Shown in pieces: positions 42,180 to 49,020 of a DNA stretch of 64,000 nt. The translations under genes were made by a program, and so were the position numbers. Source of the stretch: Roseiflexus castenholzii DSM 13941 (GTDB lineage: Bacteria; Chloroflexota; Chloroflexia; Chloroflexales; Roseiflexaceae); contig NC_009767.1 in NCBI RefSeq assembly GCF_000017805.1, positions 3,286,001-3,350,000 on the forward strand. The letters are read 5' to 3'. The notes below the pieces were generated by a model that had not been told where the DNA came from, did no database searches, and worked only from the letters and a program-made list of their open reading frames with translations. The stretch's first letter is position 1; every line of letters begins with the position of its first letter.

Positions 42180-43427
42180 TTATCGGTTGATCTGACGTCG
42201 CCACAGGTCGAGCAGTGTCGTGACGACATCGCCCGATGGCGTTTCAACCAGCGGCGGTGTATCAACCTGCGCGCCATAGGCACGGTATTTGTTGAACGGA
42301 TTGGATGCATCGTTCGTCAGCACCGGAACCTCTGGATTTGCCGGACGGAATCCATACTGCTGGAATGCAATCTCCTGGATTGGTTGCGACAGCAGAAAAT
42401 CGCGGAACTGTTCCGCCGCCCGCTGCTGTTCCGGCGTCACCCAGGGGGTGTTCAGAATGGCATAGGGATGGTCGCTGAACATCGTGACCGGCGGATAGTA
42501 AATGCGGATGTCGCCCCAGCGCCGCTGCGCCGCTTCGACGTTCTCCAGCGCCAGGTTCTCGTAGACGAGCACGATGTCGTATTTGCTGGGACCAAACTGC
42601 ACCATGCTGGTCATGAAGGTGCCGGTGCTGTCGCCAAATTCGAGCACCGCCATCTCGATCTCGCGCATCCATTGCTGGAAGCCGGGATCAAGGATGTCGG
42701 CGTTCATCAATCCTTTGCTCTTGCTGTGGTAACCATACGCCATCAGGACCAACGCCTGCGCACCGCTGTTTGAGGTGAGCGGCGAGGTATGCCCGAATTT
42801 CACAAACCCCCAGCTCCTGGCTTTCTCATACTCCGGCGATCCGGGAGCGAAGCCGTTCGCTTTGGCGACGCCAACCCATCCTTCCTCGTTCGACAGCGCG
42901 TCGTGGAGATTTTGCCAGAAATTGACGGGACCGGCGGGCCAGAGCACGTCGGCGCGCTCTTTCCATGCCACAGCAACCAAAGGTGTCAACGCCAGCGGCG
43001 CCGCCTGATCGGGGCGATCAATGACAAACGGTCGGCTGCCGGGATTGAGCGCTGCCCAGTCGGCTTTGGCGACTTCAACCCATATGGAACTCGCCGGACT
43101 GATGACGGTTGGCTGTCCATCGCCGCCGAACTCCTGGCGCGCGGCGCGCAACGAAAGTTCACGGGAACCAATGCCGCGCAGGACGATCCGGATCGGGCGG
43201 TTGCCGACGCGCGGGTTGGTTGCGGCAAATCGTTGTGCGGCGTCTTCGAGCCAGAGTTTCTTTTCGGTGCCGTACCAGATGGTGACGACCACCGGCTCCT
43301 GCGCCGGACCGAGGGGGATTGGAAAAGGCGCATACCCAACGGGACCCACAAACGCAGAGGCGATCAACGCCAGCAGACAGATCAGCAGATACCCAAAACC
43401 AATGGCGCGTGTGATCGGTTGCATCAT
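42180..43427 (-). CDS. Solute-binding protein without VWA domain
   Basis: A 415-residue paralogue of the two fusion proteins downstream. It has an N-terminal membrane helix (about residues 9-30, no lipobox cysteine), then VVVTIWYGTEKKLWLEDAAQRF, SRPFVIDRPDQAAPLALTPLV, MFSDHPYAILNTPWV and QYGFRPANPEVPVL. It stops where the VWA domain would begin. This may be the ancestral form or one that has lost the VWA domain. It leads the minus-strand cluster and is probably held at the membrane by its uncleaved helix. Confidence 0.85.
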   Translation of the reverse strand: MMQPITRAIGFGYLLICLLALIASAFVGPVGYAPFPIPLGPAQEPVVVTIWYGTEKKLWLEDAAQRFAATNPRVGNRPIRIVLRGIGSRELSLRAARQEFGGDGQPTVISPASSIWVEVAKADWAALNPGSRPFVIDRPDQAAPLALTPLVAVAWKERADVLWPAGPVNFWQNLHDALSNEEGWVGVAKANGFAPGSPEYEKARSWGFVKFGHTSPLTSNSGAQALVLMAYGYHSKSKGLMNADILDPGFQQWMREIEMAVLEFGDSTGTFMTSMVQFGPSKYDIVLVYENLALENVEAAQRRWGDIRIYYPPVTMFSDHPYAILNTPWVTPEQQRAAEQFRDFLLSQPIQEIAFQQYGFRPANPEVPVLTNDASNPFNKYRAYGAQVDTPPLVETPSGDVVTTLLDLWRRQINR

Positions 43428-43727
43428 CCACTCCTGCTGCGATGCGATATTCTGCTGCTCAGTCTACCCGATCCTGGTTAAGGATGTGTTATCACTTGTT
43501 GGCGATACGGTTGCAGCACTGAATCTACGAAACGGGAGGGGGAAGGTTGCGGGATAGGAGAGGTGAGAACCAGGAACTGAGAACCAGAAACTGGTACTAA
43601 CTTGCGGTCAGTCAGATAACATATTCGATCACTCGGTTTGCTTGGAATGAAGAACAACGTTTATCGGCAGTGTTGTACGAATGACTGCGCACTCGTATAA
43701 GCCTTCACATCAAGGAAAACTGAGCTT
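43428..43727. other. Non-coding spacer, left border of the cassette-like patch
   Basis: I see no gene and no clear attC-type site here. The composition shifts to lower GC toward its right end. A weak AAGGA lies 11-12 bases before the ATG at 43728. Confidence 0.4.
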
Positions 43728-44031
43728 ATGCCTATCAAATCTATTTTTTCACTTGACCGTTCGAGATGTATCCGCGATCCGTGGTCGGGGGACAGTCGTC
43801 ACTGGTCAAGTAGAGAGTAGCGTACTCAAGGTCGGGGATAATATTCAAATCACACGGCCAGGCGCCACCAAGACGTCGATGGTCATCGGCATCGAATCGT
43901 TCGGGAAGCAGATGAACCAGGCTCGGATGGGCGATAATATCGGCGTGCTGCTGCGCGACATTAGCAAACAGGACGTTCAGCACGGAGACATCATGGTGGC
44001 GGCTGACTCTAAGTTCACCTGGAGACCCTAG
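43728..44031 (+). pseudogene. Stand-alone EF-Tu domain-2 protein with a frame break
   Basis: After the break the frame encodes LTVRDVSAIRGRGTVVTGQV, VGDNIQITRPG and MGDNIGVLLRDISKQDVQHG, the beta-barrel domain 2 of EF-Tu-like GTPases, and it ends there. No GTPase domain is present. Small proteins with just this domain exist in bacteria. The natural start appears to be ATG at 43728 (MPIKSIF), but it is one base out of frame with the rest. Removing one T from the run of six at 43744-43749 restores MPIKSIFHLTVRDVSAI. The run could be a mutation, a sequencing error or a slippage site. An attC-like site begins 24 bases after the stop. Confidence 0.7.
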
Positions 44032-44054
44032 AGCTGCCGCAAGATCGGGGCTGC

Positions 44055-44120
44055 GCCCAACGCGGCATGCAGTCGACCCGCTTCGCGGTGCTTAGCGGAC
44101 GGCTGACACTTGCGTTGGGC
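44055..44120 (+). repeat. attC-like recombination site 1
   Basis: GCCCAAC (44055-44061, fits RYYYAAC) and GTTGGGC (44114-44120, fits GTTRRRY) bound a 66-bp sequence. The outer arms pair over nine bases (GCCCAACGC/GCGTTGGGC). Inner arms CAGTCGACCCG and CGGACGGCTG pair imperfectly with bulged bases, as in the L''/L' arms of integron attC sites. It lies 24 bases after a small gene, the normal place in a cassette. Confidence 0.6.
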
Positions 44121-44155
44121 AGCGCTCTATCTCGTCGTGCTATAATCAGCATGGG

Positions 44156-44434
44156 ATGTTGAAACTGTTTATTTGTGATAGTGACATGTGGCTCCTGTAT
44201 TTCCGCTTTGATGACCAAGGACAAATCGTAACAATGCACGTTCGCTGCCGCCTTAAGCGTGATGCAGAAAGCATCCTCCAGTTAGCTCGTCAGCGTGGGC
44301 TTACTCCAACGGCAAAGCTTGTCGAATATGCCCTGTTCAGGGCTGGCGCCACTATTCAGGCGTATACCGTTCCTAACTTCCACTATTTCACTGAGGAAAC
44401 CTTCCGCTCGCAGTGGGAGAAGGCTGTACACTGA
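44156..44434 (+). CDS. Small protein of unknown function, first of an overlapping pair
   Basis: A 92-residue protein with no family I can name. It begins MLKLFICDSDMWLLYFRF and its C-terminal part is helical (DAESILQLARQRGLTPTAKLVEYALF). A TATAAT at 44141-44146 lies only 10 bases before the ATG, so the message could be almost leaderless; alternatively translation may start at a Met near 44234. It follows an attC-like site by 35 bases and shares an ATGA-type overlap with the next gene. Confidence 0.55.
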   Translation: MLKLFICDSDMWLLYFRFDDQGQIVTMHVRCRLKRDAESILQLARQRGLTPTAKLVEYALFRAGATIQAYTVPNFHYFTEETFRSQWEKAVH

Positions 44435-45063
44435 TGGCCGTCTATCGCATTCTCGTCAAAAAGCAACTGCATTCCCATTCGTGGTCCAATGCTTATGTTG
44501 TCGTGTCAGCGGCGCCTTATACGCAAAACGAACTTATTCACGTCGCCGATGCTATCGCACCTCGATTTGTAGCATTTGAACGCTATTTCCATAGCGAGGA
44601 AGTCCAAATTGTCGAGACTGTCACGACTGCAATCTTGAGTCCGCCGATTGGAGACGCCTTTGCGCGACGACCGGCAGCACTGAATGGATGGAACCATCAT
44701 ACCCTTTCTGGACTACGCCCGATCACGGTCAAGGCAAGTCTTGGTTTCGCATTTACGCTCGTCCTTGGGTTGCAACCGGTAGCGAACCGTTGGGGCGTCA
44801 AGTATTACCGTTACGCTTTGCAACGTGACGAAATACAATCGACGTTTTCAGGATATCAACTGACTATGGAAAGCCGCGACTGGTTGGAACATATGCTTAC
44901 AACTGCAAAACAAGAACTGCTTCCTTTGATGGGCGCCGACCCCAATGTTCTTTCGTTCGCTCTTCATGCGGCCGAGCAAGAGCACAACCCTAGTGCATAC
45001 AAGTATAGGTATGTACGCGACATCATCGTTAAGGGCGTTGCCGTCCTAAAATCACGTCGGTAA
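44434..45063 (+). CDS. Protein of unknown function, second of an overlapping pair
   Basis: A 209-residue protein beginning MAVYRILVKKQLHSHSWSNA. It is soluble and basic-aromatic, with LGFAFTLVLGLQPVANRWGVKYYRYAL and a C-terminal helix of mixed charge. I recognise no domain. The ATG at 44434 overlaps the preceding stop (TGATG), so the two are translationally coupled and probably work together. The pair lies between two attC-like sites among small broken genes, so it may be cassette cargo. Composition is lower in GC than the surrounding chromosome. Confidence 0.6.
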   Translation: MAVYRILVKKQLHSHSWSNAYVVVSAAPYTQNELIHVADAIAPRFVAFERYFHSEEVQIVETVTTAILSPPIGDAFARRPAALNGWNHHTLSGLRPITVKASLGFAFTLVLGLQPVANRWGVKYYRYALQRDEIQSTFSGYQLTMESRDWLEHMLTTAKQELLPLMGADPNVLSFALHAAEQEHNPSAYKYRYVRDIIVKGVAVLKSRR

Positions 45064-45511
45064 AGCACCATGGTCGTAGGGAGCACGCGGCGCCGCTCAG
45101 CAGCAGATTCGCGTCCGACGGACTCGCCGCGCCGATTTTACCGAACAGCGCTCGCCCGCATGCCGTCCTGATCGCTCGCACGTTCGGGGACTGCTTGAAG
45201 ACAACTTGCTTGTTCTCGAGTCTCATGCTTTTGCTGATGCGTATGCGCAGTCATTCGTGCAATACTGCCGGGGCGCTGCGGGCGAAAGCCCTCGCTAAGC
45301 ACGTGCAAGTAAAATAGACGAATCAAGCGAGTAAGTGGAAAAAGGCGCTGCGGGCTAAAGCCCTCGCTGAGCACGTGCAAGCCCTGCTAGGGCTGCTAGC
45401 GCCGAGACGCGGTCAAGCGTCCACGACCGCTAATGCGCATTGTGGATTGTGACGCCTTGCGAACGAGACGCTCGAACATCTTGTCTGACTGACTGCGAGT
45501 CGGTGTCGGTT
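45064..45511. repeat. Non-coding stretch with a two-unit 38-bp direct repeat
   Basis: GGCGCTGCGGGC-G/T-AAAGCCCTCGCT-A/G-AGCACGTGCAAG-type units lie at 45272-45309 and 45344-45381, each able to form a GGGC/GCCC hairpin, separated by 34 bases. A weak attC-like inverted pair CCGAAC/GTTCGG lies at 45141-45187. No gene is supported. Confidence 0.5.
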
Positions 45512-45643
45512 TTATACCAATGACCTGTGACCATCCGGCATGGTCACCCCGAGCAGAGCGAGGGGTCTTGCGCGAACCCGCTCGGATTCCTCGCTGCGCT
45601 CGGAATGACAAGCATGCGGCATCTTCAATCGTAATTGGTATTA
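45512..45643. mobile_element. Dispersed MITE-like element, copy C
   Basis: TTATACCAATGAC (45512-45524) and a right end GTAATTGGTATTA (45631-45643) bound 132 bp. The interior has GTGACCATCCGGCATGGTCAC and a single TCGCTGCGCTCGGAATGAC unit. Its right end abuts the start of the PIN-domain fragment that follows. Confidence 0.75.
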
Positions 45644-45646
45644 CCA

Positions 45647-45808
45647 ATGGCGTCTCGATTGCGTCAACGGTATGTGCTATCTTCCTGGGATAGCATCATT
45701 GTAGCGAGCGCCTTGCGTGCGGGTGTTTCCGTTTTGTATTCTGAAGATATGCAACACGGATTGACGGTTCAAGAAGAGATTCAGATATGTAATCCATTTC
45801 TCTCGTAA
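45647..45808 (+). pseudogene. PIN-domain (VapC-type) C-terminal remnant
   Basis: The 53 codons from ATG to TAA read as the end of a PIN-domain toxin: SSWDSIIVASALRAGVSVLY, then SEDMQHGLTVQEEIQICNPF. The N-terminal two-thirds, including the first catalytic Asp, are absent. A MITE-like element ends three bases before the ATG, so insertion or deletion at that element probably cut the gene. An attC-like site starts nine bases after the stop, as expected for the last gene of a cassette. Confidence 0.7.
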
Positions 45809-45817
45809 AGGTATGCC

Positions 45818-45889
45818 GTCCAACGGCACGCGCCGCTGTATGCCGACACCGCAAACTGCGCAGTGCAGCATAACCGCGTGCCGTTGAGC
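45818..45889 (+). repeat. attC-like recombination site 2
   Basis: GTCCAAC (45818-45824, fits RYYYAAC) and GTTGAGC (45883-45889, fits GTTRRRY) bound 72 bp. Twelve bases pair perfectly (45821-45832 with 45875-45886). Inner TATGC/GCATA and CGCA/TGCG pairs continue the stem, so the whole site can fold as one imperfect hairpin. It follows the PIN-domain fragment in the same orientation as site 1 follows its gene. Confidence 0.65.
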
Positions 45890-45934
45890 CGCTTCAATGA
45901 GTGACAGGGCGACCAACGAAGAAAGGACAAGCCA

Positions 45935-46150
45935 TTGGAATCTTACCTTCAGTCTATTGCCAATCTTACTCAGCGCGGCGACGCTCGCGAAGAGAGTTAC
46001 TACCCCGTGCTCGGGACGCTGCTGGAGGGAATAGCCAAATCTCAAGGCTGTGCCATTACAGGTCACCGTCTTGCCCAAAAAGACTGAAGCCGGCAACCCT
46101 GATTTCCGCGTTTGGGACGGTTCGTCTCAGGTCAGCCGGAGGATTTGCTG
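45935..46150 (+). pseudogene. Restriction-modification enzyme N-terminal remnant
   Basis: From a TTG at 45935 (AAAGGA upstream) one frame reads LESYLQSIANLTQRGDAREE, SYYPVLGTLLEGIAKSQG and then meets a stop. The next part is in another frame from about 46058: LQVTVLPKKTEAGNPDFRVW, DGSS. Together they match the start of type ISP/N6-adenine methylase restriction enzymes. Nothing downstream continues the protein, so this is a truncated, frameshifted remnant. Confidence 0.6.
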
Positions 46151-46274
46151 CTCGTGGTTGAACGGTTTTATCAGAGGTTTGGCTCAGGCGCCACTTGACC
46201 TGCGCTCCGACCGACCGTCGCTTGAGCCTACCGCTGTACCACATACTGTCAGGCACATCGGCACAAAACCACCC

Positions 46275-47363
46275 CTACCCTCGCTCCGCCACCACAATCA
46301 CTGCGCGACGGCCGAGGATGAGGACAGGGTAGGTTGCGCAGCGAGCCAGGCGGTTGTTCCGCCGCAGCGCGTCGCTCAGGGTGCGCGCGTCGCCGCTGAG
46401 CGCCACGAGCCGCGCGCCGGGGCGCAGCACCCGCGCCGCTTCGCGCAGGAACTCCGGGTAGAGCGTGCGATTCTCTTCGAGCGATCCCATTTGTGCGCCG
46501 AATGGCAGATTGACCGCCAGCGCCGTGACCGAACCGGCGTCGAGCGGCAACCGGCGCGCATCCCATTCGTGAATGGACACCGGCTTGTAGCGTGATCCAA
46601 TATTCGCCCGCGCCGTCGCAACCGCTTCCGGGTCGATGTCGCCGCCGATCAACGCGCGGTAGCGCCCCAGATGCGCCCGCTCGATCAGGATCGTCCCCGC
46701 GCCGCACATCGGATCGAGGAACCGATCATCATCGCGCGGCGTCGTCAACCATGCCAGCGCCGCCGCAGCCGCCGGACGCAGCGATGCCGGGAGGTGCTCG
46801 ACTTTGTAGTCACGGTGGCGCATGCGTTCATCGCTTAGCCGCACCATGAGAAGCGCCTCACCGGGCCACTGCACCAGCCAGAACTCAATCCCGCCGTCGG
46901 CGACAAGTCGCCAGCGGTGATCCGGGCGCGCGGCGATTCCGCGCTCGACGGCAACCTGTGCATCGACGCGGCGGTACGGCAGACGTCCGACCTGTCGTGC
47001 AATAACGCGGTAATGAATGCGCCCTTCGCCGCCGCGCCGAGGATCGACCCGTCGCACCAGATGAATGGCGCGCTCGATGCCGGGCGCTGTCGCCGCCAGA
47101 TGCGCCAACTGGCGCAATGCCGCAAATCCCGGCGCCAGATCGCGCGCCTCCGCCGCCACGACAAAGACATCTTCCACCGTCCGCAGTTGCAAGAGATCAC
47201 GCGGATCGCCGGAGAAAGCAAAGCGCACCATGCCGTTCTTGTCAGCAACCGACCGGAGATCGATGAACTGCGCACCGTCGAGGCGCGCGGTAATCTCGGT
47301 TGCGGCAATCGCCTCGAAACCGGGCTGCGTCTGAGCAATGAACGTGTGACGGGTGGAAGGCAT
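46275..47363 (-). CDS. THUMP-domain RNA methyltransferase (Trm14/RlmL-like)
   Basis: A 362-residue RNA guanine-N2 type methyltransferase. The THUMP-containing N-terminal half (about 1-170) begins TFIAQTQPGFEAIAATEI. The Rossmann methyltransferase domain has FLDPMCGAGTILIERAHLG (motif I) and GGDIDPEAVATARANIG. Motif IV is NLPFG, the counterpart of the catalytic NPPYG. The size fits tRNA m2G6-type enzymes better than the longer RlmL. It lies 1 base from an MFS transporter gene upstream on the same strand, which may be coincidence. Confidence 0.88.
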   Translation of the reverse strand: MPSTRHTFIAQTQPGFEAIAATEITARLDGAQFIDLRSVADKNGMVRFAFSGDPRDLLQLRTVEDVFVVAAEARDLAPGFAALRQLAHLAATAPGIERAIHLVRRVDPRRGGEGRIHYRVIARQVGRLPYRRVDAQVAVERGIAARPDHRWRLVADGGIEFWLVQWPGEALLMVRLSDERMRHRDYKVEHLPASLRPAAAAALAWLTTPRDDDRFLDPMCGAGTILIERAHLGRYRALIGGDIDPEAVATARANIGSRYKPVSIHEWDARRLPLDAGSVTALAVNLPFGAQMGSLEENRTLYPEFLREAARVLRPGARLVALSGDARTLSDALRRNNRLARCATYPVLILGRRAVIVVAERG

Positions 47364-47364
47364 A

Positions 47365-48594
47365 TCAATGCACTTTTGCTATCTCAATCGTCGCCGCGCG
47401 CACCGGGTTGACCACGAACAGGAGCGCCCCGATCAGGCGCACACCGGCAAGGATCAACACCAGCGCCTGCGCGCCAACCAGATCGATCAGCGGTGCACAG
47501 GCAAGCGTGGCGACAAAGAAACCAACATTCATCACCGTGACGAATACTCCGATGGAGAATGCGCGTCGTTCGGGCGGGCAGACTTCCAGCAAAATATTGA
47601 AATGACTGATCTCTACTCCAGGACTGACTGCGCCAAACAGCAGCGCAAACAGCAGAATGAGCGTCAGATCGGGCACGGCGCCGATGAGGAAATAGTACAG
47701 CGCACTTGCCGTAGCTGCACGCAGCAACACCCACGAATAGCCACGTTTCTCGATCAGGCGGGGCCACACCAGGTTGCCGATAATCTGCCCGCCGCTGATG
47801 AGCGCCAGCCATACGCCAAGCCAGCCATCGCTTGCGCCGAGTTCGCGCACGAAGTAGATCGGTTGCAGTGGCGTTCCCATCCAGAATGCGATATTGAATA
47901 TCAGCGTGTTGATCGTGATGTTCGCAAACGAGCGCTGCTGTCGCAGCAACGCTCGAACTTCCACGAAGGTCGGACGATGACGCCCCGCCGTGCGCTCGAC
48001 CACCGGCGATGGCGGGATCGTCAGACGCGCCACGTAGACAGTGCTCAACAGGCTGGCGACGACCGCCAGGGCGAACATCAACTGATAATTGGCAGGAAAG
48101 GGTGCAGCATCGAGCCAGCGCCCCATCAGGAATGTCGTCGTCATCACGGTTATGCCCATCGTCATATTGCGCGCCGAAAAGAGGCGCGCTCGCTGCGCCA
48201 GCGGCACAATATCGCCGAGCATCGGCAACCATCCGGCGTTGAATAGCGCAACCGGCACATTGATCAGCAAGAGGAGCGCGACCATCGCCTCAGCGCGGTA
48301 CGCCGGAAGAAAGGGAACGAAAATCAGACCGATATGCCCCAGGCGCAATGCCAGCAGGCTGCCGATGATCCAGGGACGACGATTGCCAATCCGTTCAAGG
48401 AACATGGCAAAGGGGATCGATGTCAGCGCATTGACCAGCGCTGCCGCCGAGGTCAGCAGGCTGACCATCAGGTTCGATCCCCCCAGTTGGATCAGGAATG
48501 CTGCCGCGAACGAGTAGCACGCAATTGCGATTGATGCCCAGAAGAGTTCGATGACCAGCAGGCGAAGGTTGCGATTCGTTGTGTGCCGATCCAC
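47365..48594 (-). CDS. MFS transporter
   Basis: A 409-residue membrane carrier with about twelve hydrophobic helices, beginning NLRLLVIELFWASIAIACYSF. Typical MFS features include FLERIGNRRPWIIGSLLALR between helices 2 and 3 (motif A position) and RARLFSARNMTMGITVM. The start is taken as GTG at 48594, with GGAGC upstream; a much longer frame to an ATG at 48753 would add 53 residues with no membrane character. The substrate is unknown. Confidence 0.85.
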   Translation of the reverse strand: MDRHTTNRNLRLLVIELFWASIAIACYSFAAAFLIQLGGSNLMVSLLTSAAALVNALTSIPFAMFLERIGNRRPWIIGSLLALRLGHIGLIFVPFLPAYRAEAMVALLLLINVPVALFNAGWLPMLGDIVPLAQRARLFSARNMTMGITVMTTTFLMGRWLDAAPFPANYQLMFALAVVASLLSTVYVARLTIPPSPVVERTAGRHRPTFVEVRALLRQQRSFANITINTLIFNIAFWMGTPLQPIYFVRELGASDGWLGVWLALISGGQIIGNLVWPRLIEKRGYSWVLLRAATASALYYFLIGAVPDLTLILLFALLFGAVSPGVEISHFNILLEVCPPERRAFSIGVFVTVMNVGFFVATLACAPLIDLVGAQALVLILAGVRLIGALLFVVNPVRAATIEIAKVH

Positions 48595-48772
48595 GATGGT
48601 TTGCTCCGTTGCGCAGTTGCGCCAGCGTACTACGAATGCAATGCCGCAGAGTATAGCAGATGACCCTAGCCTGCACCAGGCTGCGGGGTGAATGGTGTCT
48701 GACAGGCGCTGACCGTCACCCACGCCCGCCCCCCCTCCCCCGCTGACCGGCATACCCGCCGCGCCGGAACAT
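48595..48772. other. Short spacer before element copy D
   Basis: The spacer contains the MFS ribosome-binding region and a C-rich run (GCCCGCCCCCCCTCCCCCGC near 48725-48742). No gene. Confidence 0.4.
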
Positions 48773-48924
48773 CATACCAATGACCGGTGAACATCCAGCA
48801 TGGTCACCCTGAGCAGCGCGAGGAGGCGTGCGCGACCCGCTCAGATTCCTCGCTGAGTTTACCCTGAGCGAAGCGAAGGGCTCGGAATGACCAGCATGCG
48901 GCATTTTCAATCGTCATTGGCATC
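48773..48924. mobile_element. Dispersed MITE-like element, copy D
   Basis: CATACCAATGACC at the left and GTCATTGGCATCA at the right bound about 150 bp. The interior has GTGAACATCCAGCATGGTCAC and the ACCCTGAGCGAAGCGAAGGG variant also found in copy B. The ends are more diverged than in copies A and C. Confidence 0.7.
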
Positions 48925-49020
48925 ACCCCCACGCTCCGCCAGAGCTGCCCAGGTGACGGTCATCTGCGCACGCAGGAAGCCGTGCTACAATGGAAGCATA
49001 TCTGAGCAAAGGAGTCGCCC

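Noticed and set aside
45141..45187. A third attC site
   Set aside because: CCGAAC/GTTCGG pairs only six bases, and the right end (GTTCGGG) does not fit GTTRRRY.
45272..45381. CRISPR array
   Set aside because: There are only two units, no cas genes, and the unit has an internal hairpin like dispersed repeats; kept only as a repeat.
45677..46096. A 139-codon minus-strand frame over the cassette-like patch
   Set aside because: Both the PIN-domain tail and the restriction-enzyme remnant read on the opposite strand with clear homology, and this frame runs through the second attC-like site.
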